Part shown: positions 45,051-57,985 of the stretch, piece by piece
How the letters are laid out: every line of letters begins with the position of its first letter
How positions within the stretch are numbered: the stretch's first letter is position 1
Assembly: GCF_963678635.1 (NCBI RefSeq)
Contig: NC_087070.1
Location: forward strand, 45,179,467-45,243,466
Direction of reading: 5' to 3'
From: Symsagittifera roscoffensis
Lineage: Eukaryota; Xenacoelomorpha; Acoela; Convolutidae
Length of the DNA: 64,000 bases
Notes under the pieces: model-generated
Database searches by the model: none
Told to the model about the DNA's origin: nothing
The model's input: only the letters and a program-made list of their open reading frames with translations
Made by a program: the position numbers and the translations under genes

Positions 45051-46440
45051 TCAGACGGTCGAAAACGGAAGGACGATCTTTATAATTTTACGGTCTGGTG
45101 TAATATATACATTCGATGAGCGTACACCCCAAACAAAAGCTTCCGGATTTGCTGTCAAACCGTAAGTTCTGTAAGTGTTAGTAAGTTCTGGAAGCAAGAA
45201 GTTATGAGCTGCCTGCTGTGTGCTAGTGAGATAAAAACACATAACAAAAGGCTGCTGGTAGTTGTCCACAGTGGTTTCCAGCCCGCAGTGCAACAGACCC
45301 AGCGCTGATAGAGTGTTGAACAATAGAGGTTTATCATCTTGTGTACTATTTAGTGTATTTGCTATTTGTGTACTAATAGGTGTGCTGGCAAACCATTCCA
45401 TCTCAAAATAATCTGTTCCAATCCAAACTTCTGATACTGAAATGGTTTCGTTCGGTTTGTTCCAAGAAATGCATAATTTGTGTTCATTGCTATTGTAATT
45501 TCTCTCACCGGTTACGAGTAAAAAGATCTTCCTGTTGCCCAGCGGTTGCAAGAAATTTTTTTGTAATTTCTTCTGGATATGGGTAGCTCGCAGGAGTTTT
45601 GAGCAAAATTGACTCAATGGCAGAGAGCACATGGTCGGTCACAGTCATTTTTCTAACATATAGTTGGCTTCAAGCATTTGCAGCTTGTAATGCTTCGCAG
45701 CATTTTCAGATATAATGAGAAAGTCTTCATGAGAACGTCTGTAAGAAAGTCTGAGGGCAACATTGCTCATTAATTGCTTCTCCCAGTTTAAAAATCATCT
45801 CCAGCAGATCCCTAGAGCCAAATTTTCCTCGATTCGCGGACCAGTTCTTGTTGAGATTGAAACCAGCTGCATCTATTGCAGCTGGATCGTTTTCAAAAAG
45901 ATATCCCTGATAGTTGAGCCATGAGTCTTTGGCTCCTTTGCTGTTACAAAATTCTGTTCCAATAAAGTTTTTATGCGTAAAATTTTGATTGGCATTTGGG
46001 ATTTTGAGTCCATTAGCAGAGAGGTTTTAGTCAGAGAAAAAGGAATACAGGGAGTTATTTACGAGGAACGGTGAATCAAACACAGTAGGATCAAGGTTGT
46101 CGTTGTAAAATCAATGTTATCTTAGATCAGCATCATTTGCTTGCGTTACTTTGCATCGTGTTTTCAAATTGATTTTTTGCAGGTCAACAAAATCGTTACA
46201 GACACCGGTGAATTCAAACTCAAGCATTGGTCCAATAGGTGAATATACAGGTCCATATTTTTAATCGAAAGCATTTTCAAAGGTAATCAAAAAGCGTTGC
46301 TTTTCAAACATATCCAGAGAGCTATGAGTAGCTTCCTTGGGTAAAAAAATAACGATCTTTTTTATAGAAAAAATTTTCTCGACTTCTCGCTGGTCTGGTT
46401 TTTCTTCAAGTGGTTGTTTTTCTTTTTCGAGCACCTACTG
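45051..46440 (-). pseudogene. Polinton major-capsid-like remnant, unit 2
   Basis: It covers both the GPMLEFEFTGVCNDFVDLQ-type N-terminal motif and the LTSTQQAAHNFLLPELTN C-terminal motif. Fossil, broken. Confidence 0.78.
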
Positions 46441-46639
46441 ATTTTCTTCTTCGTAATCCTTTCATAGATGTCCTTCAACAACTTCTAGCACTATCGTTTT
46501 TGTGACAGTGTTTTGAATGCTTGTTTAGGAGACTCTTTTTTCATAGCAACTTTAATCATTTTTGGCGCTGATCTGTTAGTGTCCAGAGGAAGGAGGAAGT
46601 GAAGCTTGCTCCGCTTAATATTGTTCCATTGGTTTTCAA

Positions 46640-47490
46640 TCGAAGCGCTTGAGTTTTAGAGTCAACGCAACTTTACCAGTTGCTGCAAAGAGCACTAATC
46701 TTTCAGTTTCTGTGAACAGCTGTACCGATAATGATTGTACAGATGAAGAGATAATTTTTTGTAGTCTAAATTAGTGAAGTTTTTTCGATGATTAGACTCA
46801 ATGCTGCAGATATTACCATTTTTGATGCGTCTATTTAGGTCAATCATGCGTAATATTGGGGCCTTTGCATCTCCAACAGTTTGGTTTTGATTAAGGTCAC
46901 TATAGACGAAATTGAGAATCGTACAGTTCGTCTCCCTAATAAGATGCATCGAAGGAGGGAATCATTTTGTATCCAATGTGATATTCACCGTTCTCGTCAT
47001 GCTTTGCATTGTAACCTAACAGATTAGATTTTTCTGGACTTGGGAATGAGATTCCTTCATTTGCATTCATCCAAATGCTCATGTTATTCGTGATTTCTTG
47101 AGGACTTGCATCGAAATGAATTTTTTTTTGAGTTTTGTTTTTATCTCATTAATCAATTGTTCTACAAAAGTGTACTCTCCTGATTTGTTAACAGTTTTTT
47201 CGCCATACTAAGTGCTGCATTTTTTTATCCGATTGCAAGCGTTGGATTTACTGGCTACTAATTTGGTTGCTCTGTAGTACGTAAAGTCTTCATCCGTAAC
47301 ATTGTTTAATTTCTTTTGGAATTTTTTTTCTGAGAGAGCAACTCTCCAATCTCCGTCTAAAGCTATTTCTTCTTTACACAATTTTCTAAAACTGGCCGAA
47401 GTGTTGTCTGGCAAATAATCCATTGATGCTGTTGAAATCAAAAGTACTGTAAGCTCATCATTGGCAGATTTGGTCATAATCCGCTTTGAT
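46640..47490 (-). pseudogene. Polinton minor-capsid-like remnant, unit 2
   Basis: MDYLPDNTSASFRKLCKEEI and NQNQTVGDAKAPILRMIDL motifs. Fossil, broken. Confidence 0.72.
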
Positions 47491-47500
47491 TCCAGTTAAA

Positions 47501-48112
47501 CTAACTCATTATTTTTCCGTTGATTTCAACCTTCTCTGCATCAATGAGACTGTATGTTAAAAAGTTTACAGTAGGAATGGCAACTATTTCAAAAACTTTG
47601 TCTGTGAAAATCAGCTTGTAATCTTTTCTAAAAGTCAAGTCAATTTTCGCTATTCGCACATAGTCACCAACATAAAGTTTTGGTTTCTGCACCAACTTCG
47701 ATGAACTGTTTGCAATTAATGAAACTAAAGCAGGTACATGCTTTCTTGTGACCTTTTTCGGAATCAATTTTGTTACTTTATTCACGCGTAAAATAGCCGT
47801 TTGAACAAAACTCTGTAATTTTTCAATATAACTGTGAGTCCATTCAAACTCCAAGTTCTTATAGAAAATATTTTTGAGCGATCGAATGTTTCTTTCGGCA
47901 AACGCTGATTGTTTCCACTGTGAGCATTGTAATTGATGATTTCTCGCGTAGTGCATAGTTTTTTGAACTCTAATTTAAACTCGGTGCCTTTGTCAACTCA
48001 AACTTTTTAAATTGTTTTGTTTTGATTTTTTTTAGAAAGATTCGGTTGGTTCTTTGGCATATTTGGTCTTCAGGAGGCAATCGACAGCAACTAATAAATA
48101 TCGTACCCCATC
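47501..48112 (-). pseudogene. Polinton integrase remnant, unit 2
   Basis: LYVGDYVRIAKIDLTFRKDY and the same C-terminal tail as unit 1. Fossil, broken. Confidence 0.8.
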
Positions 48113-48489
48113 AGATGTTCATGAAAGTTTTCATTATAAATCAAATGTGCAAAATAAATACAAATGGAACCGCACATGGTAAAGTTTGAGTCTTGCATGA
48201 GAATATTTGTCATCAATTCAGTAACCTGATAGTATTTCTCGTTCATTTTTTTAAAAAAGATTGGTGTACTGCTAAAGAGGAAAACCGAGAGGATCAGCAA
48301 AGTATAAAACATTTCTTCTGTTGCAAATCACAACCCAATGTGTCCCCGTAGAAGGTGGTTTTGAAGTGTTGACAATCATTAAGATATTGTTTGGGATATG
48401 AGGAGGAAAATTGTCCGCTGCAATTACTCCAAGAAACTTATAATTCAGATGTTAACAGTCCTGAATGAAATACTGCTACTGGATTTCAT

Positions 48490-49890
48490 TCATTTTCTGA
48501 CGGTCGAAATCGGAAGGACGATCTTTGTAATTTCACGGTCAGATGTAATATATACATTCGATGAGCGTACACCCCAAACAAAAATTTCCGGATTTGCTGT
48601 CACACCGTAAGTTCTGTAAGTGTTAATAAGTTCTGGATGCAAGAAGTTATGAGCTGCCTGCTGTGTGCTAGTGAGATCAAAACACATATCAAAAGGCTGC
48701 TGGTAGTTATCCACAGTGATTCCCAGCCCGCAGTGCAACAGACCCAGCGCTGATAGAGTGTTGAACAATAGAGGTTTATCATCTTGAGTACTATTTCGTG
48801 TATTTGCTATTTGTGTACTAATTGGTGAGCTGGCAAACCATTCCATCTCAAAATAATCTGTTCCAATCCAAACTTCTGATACTGAAATGGTTTCGTTCGG
48901 TTTGTTCCAACAAATGCATAATTTGTGTTCATTATTATTGTAATTTCTCTCACCGGTTACGAGTAAAAATAACTTCCTGTTGCCCAGCGGTTGCAAGAAA
49001 ATTTTTTTGTAATTTTTTCTGGATATGGGTAGTTCGCAGGAGTTTTGAGCAAAATTGATTCAATGGCAGAGAGCACATGGTCGGTCACAGTCATTTTTCT
49101 AACATATAGTTGGCTTCAAGCATTTGCAGCTTGTAATGCTTCGCAGCATTTTCAGATATAATGAGAAAGTCTTCATGAGAACGTCTGTAGGAAAGTCTGA
49201 GGGTAACATCGCTCATTAAATGCTTCTCATAGTTTAAAAATTATCTCCAGCAGATCCTTAGAACCAAATTTTCCTCGATTCGCGGACCAGTTCTCGTTGA
49301 GATTGAAACCAGCTGCATCTATTGCAGCTGGATCGTTTTCAAAAAGATATCCCTGATAGTTGAGCCATGAGTCTTTGGCTCCTTTGCTGTTAGAAAATTC
49401 TGTTCCAATAAAGTTTTTACGCGTAAAATTTTGATTGGCATTTGGGATTTTGAGTCCATTAGCAGAGAGGTTTTAGTCAGAGAAAAAGGAATACAGGGAG
49501 TTATTTACGAGGAACGGTGAATCAAACACAGTAGGATCAAGGTTGCCGTTGTAAAATCAATGTTATCTTAGATCAGCATCATTTGCTTGCGTTACTTTGC
49601 ATCGTGTTTTCAAATTGATTTTTTGCAGGTCAACAAAATCGTTACAGACACCGGTGAATTCAAACTCAAGCATTGGTCCACTAGGTGAATATACAGGTCC
49701 ATATTTTTGATCGAAAGCATTTTCAAAGGTAATCAAAAAGCGTTGCTTTTCAAACATATCCAGAGAGCTATGAGTAGCTTCCTTGGGTAAAAAAATAACG
49801 ATCTTTTTTACAGAAAAAATTTTCTCGACTTCTCGCTGGTCTGGTTTTTCTTCAAGTGGTTGTTTTTCTTTTTCGAGCACCTACTGATTT
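48490..49890 (-). pseudogene. Polinton major-capsid-like remnant, unit 3
   Basis: Same motifs as unit 2. Fossil, broken. Confidence 0.78.
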
Positions 49891-50079
49891 TCTTCTTCGT
49901 AATCCTTTCATAGATGTCCTTCAACAACTTCTAGCACTATCGTTTTTGTGACAGTGTTTTGAATGCTTGTTTAGGAGACTCTTTTTTCATAGCAACTTTA
50001 ATCATTTTTGGCGCTGAACTGTTAGTGTCCAGAGAAAGGAGGAAGTAAAGCTTGCTCCGCATAATATTGTTCCATTGGT

Positions 50080-50940
50080 TTTCAATCGAAGCGCTTGAGT
50101 TTTAGAGTCAACGCAACTTTACCAGTTCCTAAGAAGAGCACTAATCTTTCAGTTTCTGTGCACATCTGTACCGATATTGATTGTACAGATGAAGAGAATA
50201 ATTTTTTGTAGTCTAAATTAGTGAAGTTTTTTCGATGATTAGGTTCAATGCTGCAGATATTACCATTTTTGATGAGTCTTTTTAAGTCAATCATGCGTAA
50301 TATTGGGGCCTTTGCATCTCCAACAGTTTGGTTTTGATTAACGTCACTATAGACGAAATTGAGAATCGTACAGTTCGTCTCCCTAATAAGATGCATCGAA
50401 GGAGGGAATCATTTTGTATCCAATGTGATATTCACCGTTCTCGTCATGCTTTGCATTGTAACCTAACAGATTAGATTTTTCTGGACTTGGGAATGAGATT
50501 CCTTCATTTGCATTCATCCAAATGCTCATGTTATTCGTGATTTCTTGAGGACTTGCATCGAAATGAATTTTTTTTTTGAGTTTTGTTTTTATCTCATTAA
50601 TCAATTGTTCTACAAAAGTGTACTCTCCTGATTTGTTAACAGTTTTTTCGCCATACTAAGTGCTGCATTTTTTTATCCGATTGCAAGCGTTGGATTTACT
50701 GGCTACTAATTTGGTTGCTCTGTAGTACGTAAAGTCTTCATCCGTAACATTGTTTAATTTCTTTTGGAAATTTTTTTCTGAGAGAGCAACTCTCCAATCT
50801 CCGTCTAAAGCTATTTCTTCTTTACACAATTTTCTAAAACTGGCCGAAGTGTTGTCTGGCAAATAATCCATTGATGCTGTTGAAATCGAAAGTACTGTAA
50901 ACTCATCATTGGCAGTTTTGGTCATAATCCGCTTTGATTC
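50080..50940 (-). pseudogene. Polinton minor-capsid-like remnant, unit 3
   Basis: Same motifs as unit 2. Fossil, broken. Confidence 0.72.
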
Positions 50941-50948
50941 CAGTTAAA

Positions 50949-51590
50949 CTAACTCATTATTTTTCCGTTGATTTCAACCTTCTCTGCATCAATGAGACTA
51001 AATGTTAAAAAGTTTACAGTAGGAATGAGACTGTAAGTGAAAGGATTTTTAGTAGGAATGGCAACTATTTCAAAAACTTCGTCTGTGAAAATCAGCTTGT
51101 AACCTTTTCTAAAAGTCAAGTCAGTTTTCGCTATTTGCACATAGTCACCAACATAAAGTTTTGGTTTCTGTACCAACTTTGATGAACTGTTTGCAATTAA
51201 GGAAACTGTAGGAGGTACATGCTTTCCTGTGACCTTTTTCGGAGCCAATTTTGTTACTCTATTCACGCGTGAGTTTACCGTTTGAACAAAACTCTGTAAT
51301 TTTTCAATATAACTGTAAGTCCATTCAAACTCCAAGTTCTTATAGATAATACGTCTGAGCGATCGCATGTTTCTTTCGGCAAACGCTGATTGTTTCCACT
51401 GTGATTATTGTATTTGATGATTTCTCGCGTAGTGCATAGTTTTTTTAACTCTTCTTTAAACTCGGTGCCTTTGTCAACACAAACTTTTTTGGTTGTTTTG
51501 TTTTGATTTTTTTAGAAAGATTCGGTTGGTTTTTTGGCATATTTGGTCTTCAGGAGGCAATCGACAGCAACTAAAAAATGTCGTACCCCA
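50949..51590 (-). pseudogene. Polinton integrase remnant, unit 3
   Basis: LYVGDYVQIAKTDLTFRKGY motif; otherwise as units 1 and 2, with a short local sequence repetition near its C-terminal part. Fossil, broken. Confidence 0.78.
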
Positions 51591-51965
51591 TGAGAAGTTC
51601 ATTAAAGTTTTTATGATAAATCAAATGTGCAATATAAATACAAATAGAACCGCACATGGTAAAGTTTGAGTCTTGCATGAGAATATTTGTCATCAATTCA
51701 AATGACCTGATAGAATTTCTCGTGCATTCGTTTTAATAGATTGGTGTACTGCTAAAGAGGAAAACTGAGAGGATCAGCAAAGTATAAAACATTTCTTTTG
51801 TTGCAAATCACAACCCAATGTGTCCCCATAGAATATGATTTTGAAGTGTTGACAATCATTAAGAGATTGTTTGGGATACGAGGAGGAAAATTATGCGCTG
51901 CAAATACTCCAAGAAACTTATAATTCAGATGTTTACAGTCCTGAATGAGATACTGCAACTGGATT

Positions 51966-52560
51966 TCATCCATTTTCAGACGGTCGAAATCGGAAGGACG
52001 ATCTTTGTAATTTTACGGTCAGATGTAAAATATACATTCGATGAGCGTACACCCCAAACAAAAATTTCCGATTTGCTGTCAAACCGTAAGTTCTGTGAGT
52101 GTTAGTAAGTTCTGGATGCAAGAAGTCATGAGCTGCCTGCTGTGTGCTAGTGAGATCAAAACCCATAACAAAGGGCTGCTGGTAGTTATCCACAGTGATT
52201 TCCAGCCCGCAGAGCAACAGACCCAGCGCTGATAGAGTGTTGAAAAATAGAGGTTTATCATCTTGAGTACTATTTTGTGTTTTTGCTTTTTGTGTACTAA
52301 TTGGTGTGCTGGCAAATGGCAAACTATTCCATCTCAAAATAATCTGTTCCAATCCAAACTTCTGATACTGAAATGGTTTCGTTCGGTTTGTTCCAAGAAA
52401 TGCATAATTTGTATTCATTGCTATTTTAATTTCTCTCACCGGTTACGAGTAAAAATATCTTCCTGTTGCCCAGCTGTTGCAAGGAAAATTTTTGTAATTT
52501 CTTCTGGATATGGGTAGTTTGCAGGAGTTTTGAGCAAAATTGATTCACTGGCAGAGAGCA
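51966..52560 (-). pseudogene. Polinton major-capsid-like remnant, partial unit 4
   Basis: C-terminal capsid motif LTSTQQAAHDFLHPELTN. Fossil, broken. Confidence 0.7.
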
Positions 52561-52561
52561 C

Positions 52562-53380
52562 ATGAAAAGAGTCTCTTAAACAAGCATTCAAAAACACTGT
52601 CACAAAAACGATAGTGTTAGACGTTGTCGAAAAACACCTATGAAAGGATTACGAAGAAGAAAATCAGTAAGTGCTCGAAAAAGAAAAACAACCACTTGAA
52701 GAAAAACCAGACCAGCGAGAAGTCGAGAAAATTTTTTAAAAAAAAGATCGTTATTTTTTTACCCAAGGAAGCTACTCATAGCTCTCTGGATATGTTCTCT
52801 GGATATGGACCTGTATATTCACCTATTGGACCAATGCTTGAGTTTGAATTCACCGGTGTCTGTAACGATTTTGTTGACCTGCAAATAATCAATTTGAAAA
52901 CACGATGCAAAGTAACGCAAGTAATTGAAGCTGATCTAAGATAACATTGATCCTACAACGACAACCTTGATCCTACTGTGTTTGATTCACCGTTCCTCGT
53001 TAACAACTCCCTGTGTTCCCTTTTCTCTGACTAAACCCTCTCTGCTAATGGACTCAAAATCCCAAATGCACATGACAATTTTACGCATAAAAACTTTATT
53101 GGAACAAAATTTTCTAAGAAAACAATCCCGCTGCAATAGATGCAGCTGGTTTCAATCTCAATGAGAACTGGTCCGCGAATCGAGGGAAATTTGGTTCTAG
53201 GGACCTGCTGGAGATGATTTTTAAATTGTGAGAAGCATTTAATGAGCGCTGTTACCCTCCGACTTTCCTACAGACGTTCTCATGAAGACTTTCTCTGTAT
53301 ATCTGAAAATGCTGCGAAGCATTACAAGCTGCAAATACTCGAAGGCAACTATATGTTAGAAAAATGACTGTGACCGACCA
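52562..53380 (+). pseudogene. Polinton major-capsid-like segment in opposite orientation
   Basis: The same N-terminal capsid segment as in units 2 and 3 (GPMLEFEFTGVCNDFVDLQ), but read on the plus strand. It marks the right edge of the tandem array. Fossil. Confidence 0.72.
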
Positions 53381-53859
53381 TAAGTAATTCAGTTGAGATG
53401 ATTTGTCATTACTTGATGAATTCTGAAGGATTTGAGTTTGCATCTTTCATCTGGAGCATATGTTTTGCGAGGAATGAGGATGAAATCTTCACATGCCTAA
53501 GGTTATAGTTTTTCAAAAAAATGTAACACAATTTTCCGATTGATTTAACCAGTGAAATATTGTTTGCAAAAACGTTTCGTTTTTCTCGGATACTAAACTT
53601 TGGGTCAACAATTTTTAAAATGTATCTTCTTACTCTCGAAGAAACTTTTGCTTGCTGGAACATGCCCAAGAAAAACATTTACAAAACAATCACAAAGAAA
53701 TCTGATAAATTTGAATCAGCTCCTGTCGAAATTGATCTAAATGGTGACTATTGAGCGTTTGCTTCACCATGCATAATTCTTTCTCTTTCTCTTTCAAGAG
53801 ATGTGATGACTGCTTTTGAGGATGGTAAATACAAAATGGTTGGCGATGGTAGAACTATG

Positions 53860-54510
53860 TTTGACAAATAACTTAGAAATTCTGAAGTTTTAGGATCTAA
53901 GTCCGTCAATCAACAAATGACACAAATATTCTTTCGTTGCCAACTGATACGCATGACGGAGGAATTTAGCATCACTCAATTGTCTGCCTAAATAATCAAT
54001 TTGTTGATTGTCTCGAGGGGGTTTGAACATAACTAAGTGAGTTGTATTCAAATCTATTGTACGTGATTGTTTACTTTGGTGAAATAAATTATAATTGACA
54101 GAAATAACATGGACATTTTTATGTTGGCTGGCTGTAGCTAGTTTAACTAAAAAACTTTTTCATTAAAAACTTCTTCACATGTATCATCAAAGACAATTAT
54201 GCAATCCTATAAGTTATTAACATTTTCAAAACTGGACATTTTTATAAATTCAATATCAAATTTGTTGTGAGAAACACAGGAATGGTTTTTGTGCTGATCG
54301 TGAAGATAAAAAAAATATCGTTATGCGATGGATAGAATGTACCTCTCAGAAGCATTTGAAAAATTAAATTACTTTTGCCAGATCCCGAGGGACCTGAAAC
54401 GGACATAAATTGCCGATCTCTTGTTGAAAAAATTTTATTCATTTTTATAACTGCGGATTTGGTAACAAATAACCAACCGTACTGGACAAAATTGAAAGCC
54501 AAATGGTAGT
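53860..54510 (-). pseudogene. Polinton packaging-ATPase remnant (FtsK/HerA type)
   Basis: A Walker A motif SGPSGSGKSNLIFQMLL follows a short N-terminal stretch. Downstream (53870-54230) are traces of a Walker B region and the C-terminal part. Genome-packaging ATPase of Polintons by family. Fossil, broken. Confidence 0.75.
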
Positions 54511-54543
54511 CTCGTCACAACCTAGGTAGTAAAAAGACAATTT

Positions 54544-54800
54544 TCAAATAGATAAAGATAGCAAAATGAAAAGACAGACTTTCGTAAATAAGATAACTTC
54601 TGCAGACAGAAGAGAATCAGAATTGCAAAATTTCCAGGGTCTGTCTCCGTCAGATAAAGACTGTTCCACACCACCAATGTCTACAAAGTCGCGATCAGTT
54701 TTCTCGACAGTGATATCTTCGTTTTCCAGGTTTACTAGAAGACGTTTTTCGCTAACTTGTATCAAGGTTGCATACCAATCGCTTTTTTTTTATCTCTGAC
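54544..54800 (-). pseudogene. Unassigned Polinton open stretch
   Basis: A charged short frame (VNLENEDITVEKTDRDFVDI) just upstream of the ATPase. No family recognised. Confidence 0.3.
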
Positions 54801-55037
54801 CGATTACCGTTTGTTTTGTATTGTATCAGATATCGCGCTATGGTTTTGTCTGTCATATGTATCCGAACATTTTTTTTCTACGTTTCCGGTTTTGATTTCG
54901 TCTAATAACTCTTTCCATAAATTCTCGCCTGTTAAACTCACATTTTGTGTGTTTTCTTTTGGCAAAATTTTTTCATGCTATCAATTAGTAATCACACAAG
55001 ATCAAAAAACAAATAAAAACAATCAATAAAAAAAGTA

Positions 55038-57970
55038 TTAATTTTCACAAAACTTGGTATATATGTGCTTCTTCAAATGGGCTTCTTCGTATATATATGT
55101 GCATTTCGGTTCAACAGGCAAATCAAATCCTCGTTCATTGAAGAAGTCTTTAAATTTTGTAAACTTGCCATGGTTACAGTTAGATTTGAATTTTACAGCA
55201 AAATGAACAGAAACTCTGATTGTGGCTTGAACTAAATGATGTAATTCCTCAACGTTATCAGTTTTGACTAATTCTTTCTGTTCAGCTGGAAGCTGTTGGT
55301 CATGCAAATATGGATTTGTCTTCTCTCTCCCATCTGAGGTTGCAACCTTTCGACGTTGAGATTCAACAACTGAATTGACTTCCGAAAATCATGGAGTCTG
55401 GACATTGAACAGAAAGTAGTCAAGAACTGTCTAGAATTTCCGTAAATTATCGATTTTGATATCGTTCAATTGTAATCTGTTCGAGTTTTTGCCGGAGAGG
55501 TTTTCGACCATCTAATATGCCTGTCCGCGTAAGAGTAAGTTAAGTTCAGGGTGTTAAATTGTTTTCCGGACTCTGATTAGTCATCGAAGCATAAACCACC
55601 GATTTTGGAGATAAGATTGTTTGCATCATTGGACAGTACAATTTGTATCCAATCGAAATAAAAAAAAATTGGGATTTTTTACGGGTACAATGTTTTAATA
55701 ACTGATGCGAGGGAAGTAAAAGAGACTGTCGCTTGCAAATATGTTTTTCTTGACCTAATAACTGTTCTATCTTTGGGCAGCCAATATCTTCCAATTTTGT
55801 CACCGTTAACTTCAAGTAATCAGCTAATAAAACAGATTTTTTGTGTACTTTTAGCAAAAAAATGGAAATTGTGGTTCCTCAATTGAACTGGTGACAGGAA
55901 TTGAATTGTATCACATGTTTTAGCAGAGCAAACGGAAAGTTATCTTATGATGAAAGGTTTCTTGCCTCATTTAAATCCTACAATATCTAAAATAATGAGA
56001 CGGTTGAAAGCAAATTTTTAGTTTTTTTTTCTTGTGGTGAACATGACTTTCACTCAACATTCCAACAAATGAAAAAGCTTTCGTTTGAATGCTTTGAGAA
56101 ATAAGCAAAACGCGATACCTTTCACGTGGCCAAGCTGTGAACTTGTCATGGTTAACTTGTCATGGTTACAGTTTGTGAACTTGTCATCATGAAATTGCGA
56201 ACTTGTCATGGTTACAGTTAGATTTGAATTTTACTGCAAAATGAGCAGGAACTCTGATAGTGGCTTGAACTAAATGATTCAATTCCTCAACGTTATCAGT
56301 TTTAACTAATTCATTCAGTTCAGCTGGAAGCTGTTGGTCATGCAAATGGATTTGTCTTCTCTCTCCCAGCTGAGGTTGCAACCCTTCGACGTTGAGATTG
56401 AACAACTGAGTTGACTGTCGAAATTCATGGAGTCTAGACATTGAACAGAAAGTAGTCAAGAACTGTCTAGAATTTCCGTAAATTATCGATTTCGATATCG
56501 TTCAATGTAATCTGTTCGAGTTTTTGCCGGAGAGGTTTTCGACAATCTAATATGCCTGTCCGCATAAGAGTAAGTTAAGTTCTGGGTGTTAAATTGTTTT
56601 CCGGACTCTGATTAGTCATCGAAGCATAAACCACCGATTTTGGAGATAAGATTGTTTGCATCATTGGACAGTACAATTTGTATCCAATCGAAATAAAAAA
56701 AATTGGATTTTTTACGGGTGCAATGTTTTAATAATTGATGCGAGGGAAGTAAAAGAGACTGTCGTTTGCAAATATGTTTTTCTTGACCCAATAACTTTTC
56801 TATTTTTGGGCAGCCAATATCTTCCAATTTTGTCACCGTTAACTTCAAGTAATCAGCTAATAAAACAAATTTTTTGTGTACTTTTAGCAAAAAAATGGAA
56901 ATTGTGGTTCCTCAATTGAACTGGTCACAGGAATTGAATTGTATCACATATTTTAGCAGAGCAAACGGAAAGTTATCTTATGATGAAAGGTTTCTTGCCT
57001 CATTTAAATCCTACAATATCTAAAATAATGAGACGGTTGAAAGCAAATTTTTAGCTTTTTTTTCTTGTGGTGAACATGACTTTCTCCAACAAATGAAAAA
57101 GCTTTCGTTTGAATGCTTTGAGAAATAAGCAAAACGCGATACCTTTCACGTGGCCAAGCTGTGAACTTGTCATGGTTAACTTGTCATGGTTACAGTTTGT
57201 GAACTTGTCATCATGAAATTGTGAACTTGTCATGGTTACAGTTAGATTTGAATTTTACTGCAAAATGAGCAGGAACTCTGATAGTGGCTTGAACTAAATG
57301 ATTCAATTCCTCAACGTTATCAGTTTTAACTAATTCATTCAGTTCAGCTGGAAGCTGTTGGTCATGCAAATGGATTTGTCTTCTCTCTCCCAGCTGAGGT
57401 TGCAACCCTTCGACGTTGAGATTGAACAACTGAGTTGACTGTCGAAATTCATGGAGTCTGGACATTGAACAGAAAGTAGTCAAGAACTGTCTAGAATTTC
57501 CGTAAATTATCGATTTCGATATCGTTCAATGTAATCTGTTCGAGTTTTTGCCGGAGAGGTTTTCGACAATCTAATATGCCTGTCCGCGTAAGAGTTAGTT
57601 AAGTTCTGGGTGTTAAATTGTTTTCCGGACTCTGATTAGTCATCGAAGCATAAACCACCAATTTTGGAGATAAGATTGTTTGCATCAATGGACAGTTCAA
57701 TTTGTATCCAATCGAAAAAAATTGGGATTTTTTACGGGTACAATGTTTTAATAACTGATGCGAGGGAAGTAAAAGAGACTGTCGCTTGCAAATATGTTTT
57801 TCTTGACCTAATAACTGTTCTATCTTTGGGCAGCCAATATCTTCCAAATTTGTCACCGGTAACTTCAAGTAATCAGCTAACAAAACAGATTTTTTGGGTA
57901 CTTTTAGCAAAAAAATGGAAATTGTGGTTCCTCAATTTAACTGATGACAGGAATTGAATTGTATCACATG
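55038..57970 (-). repeat. Three tandem copies of a ~1.03 kb Polinton segment
   Basis: CATGGTTACAGTTAGATTTG recurs at about 55170, 56207 and 57232, and whole copies align (for example the minus-strand phrase LKLTVTKLEDIGCPKIEQLL in each). Junctions carry a short repeat of GAACTTGTCATGGTTA. The encoded protein is not recognised. Fossil, broken. Confidence 0.8.
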
Positions 57971-57985
57971 TGTTATTGTGGTTCC

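Larger units (their letters stand above)
41961..52560 (-). repeat. Tandem array of Polinton integrase-capsid cassette (~3.5 units)
   Basis: Units begin at 41961, 44672, 48113 and 51593, each with a form of AGAAGTTCATTAAAGTTTTT and each preceded (except the first) by ATATCGTACCCCATC or a close variant. Spacings are ~2.7, 3.4 and 3.5 kb. In minus-strand order each unit holds integrase, minor-capsid-like and major-capsid-like parts. Identical junctions show repeated tandem copying of one internal segment rather than independent insertions. Confidence 0.85.
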
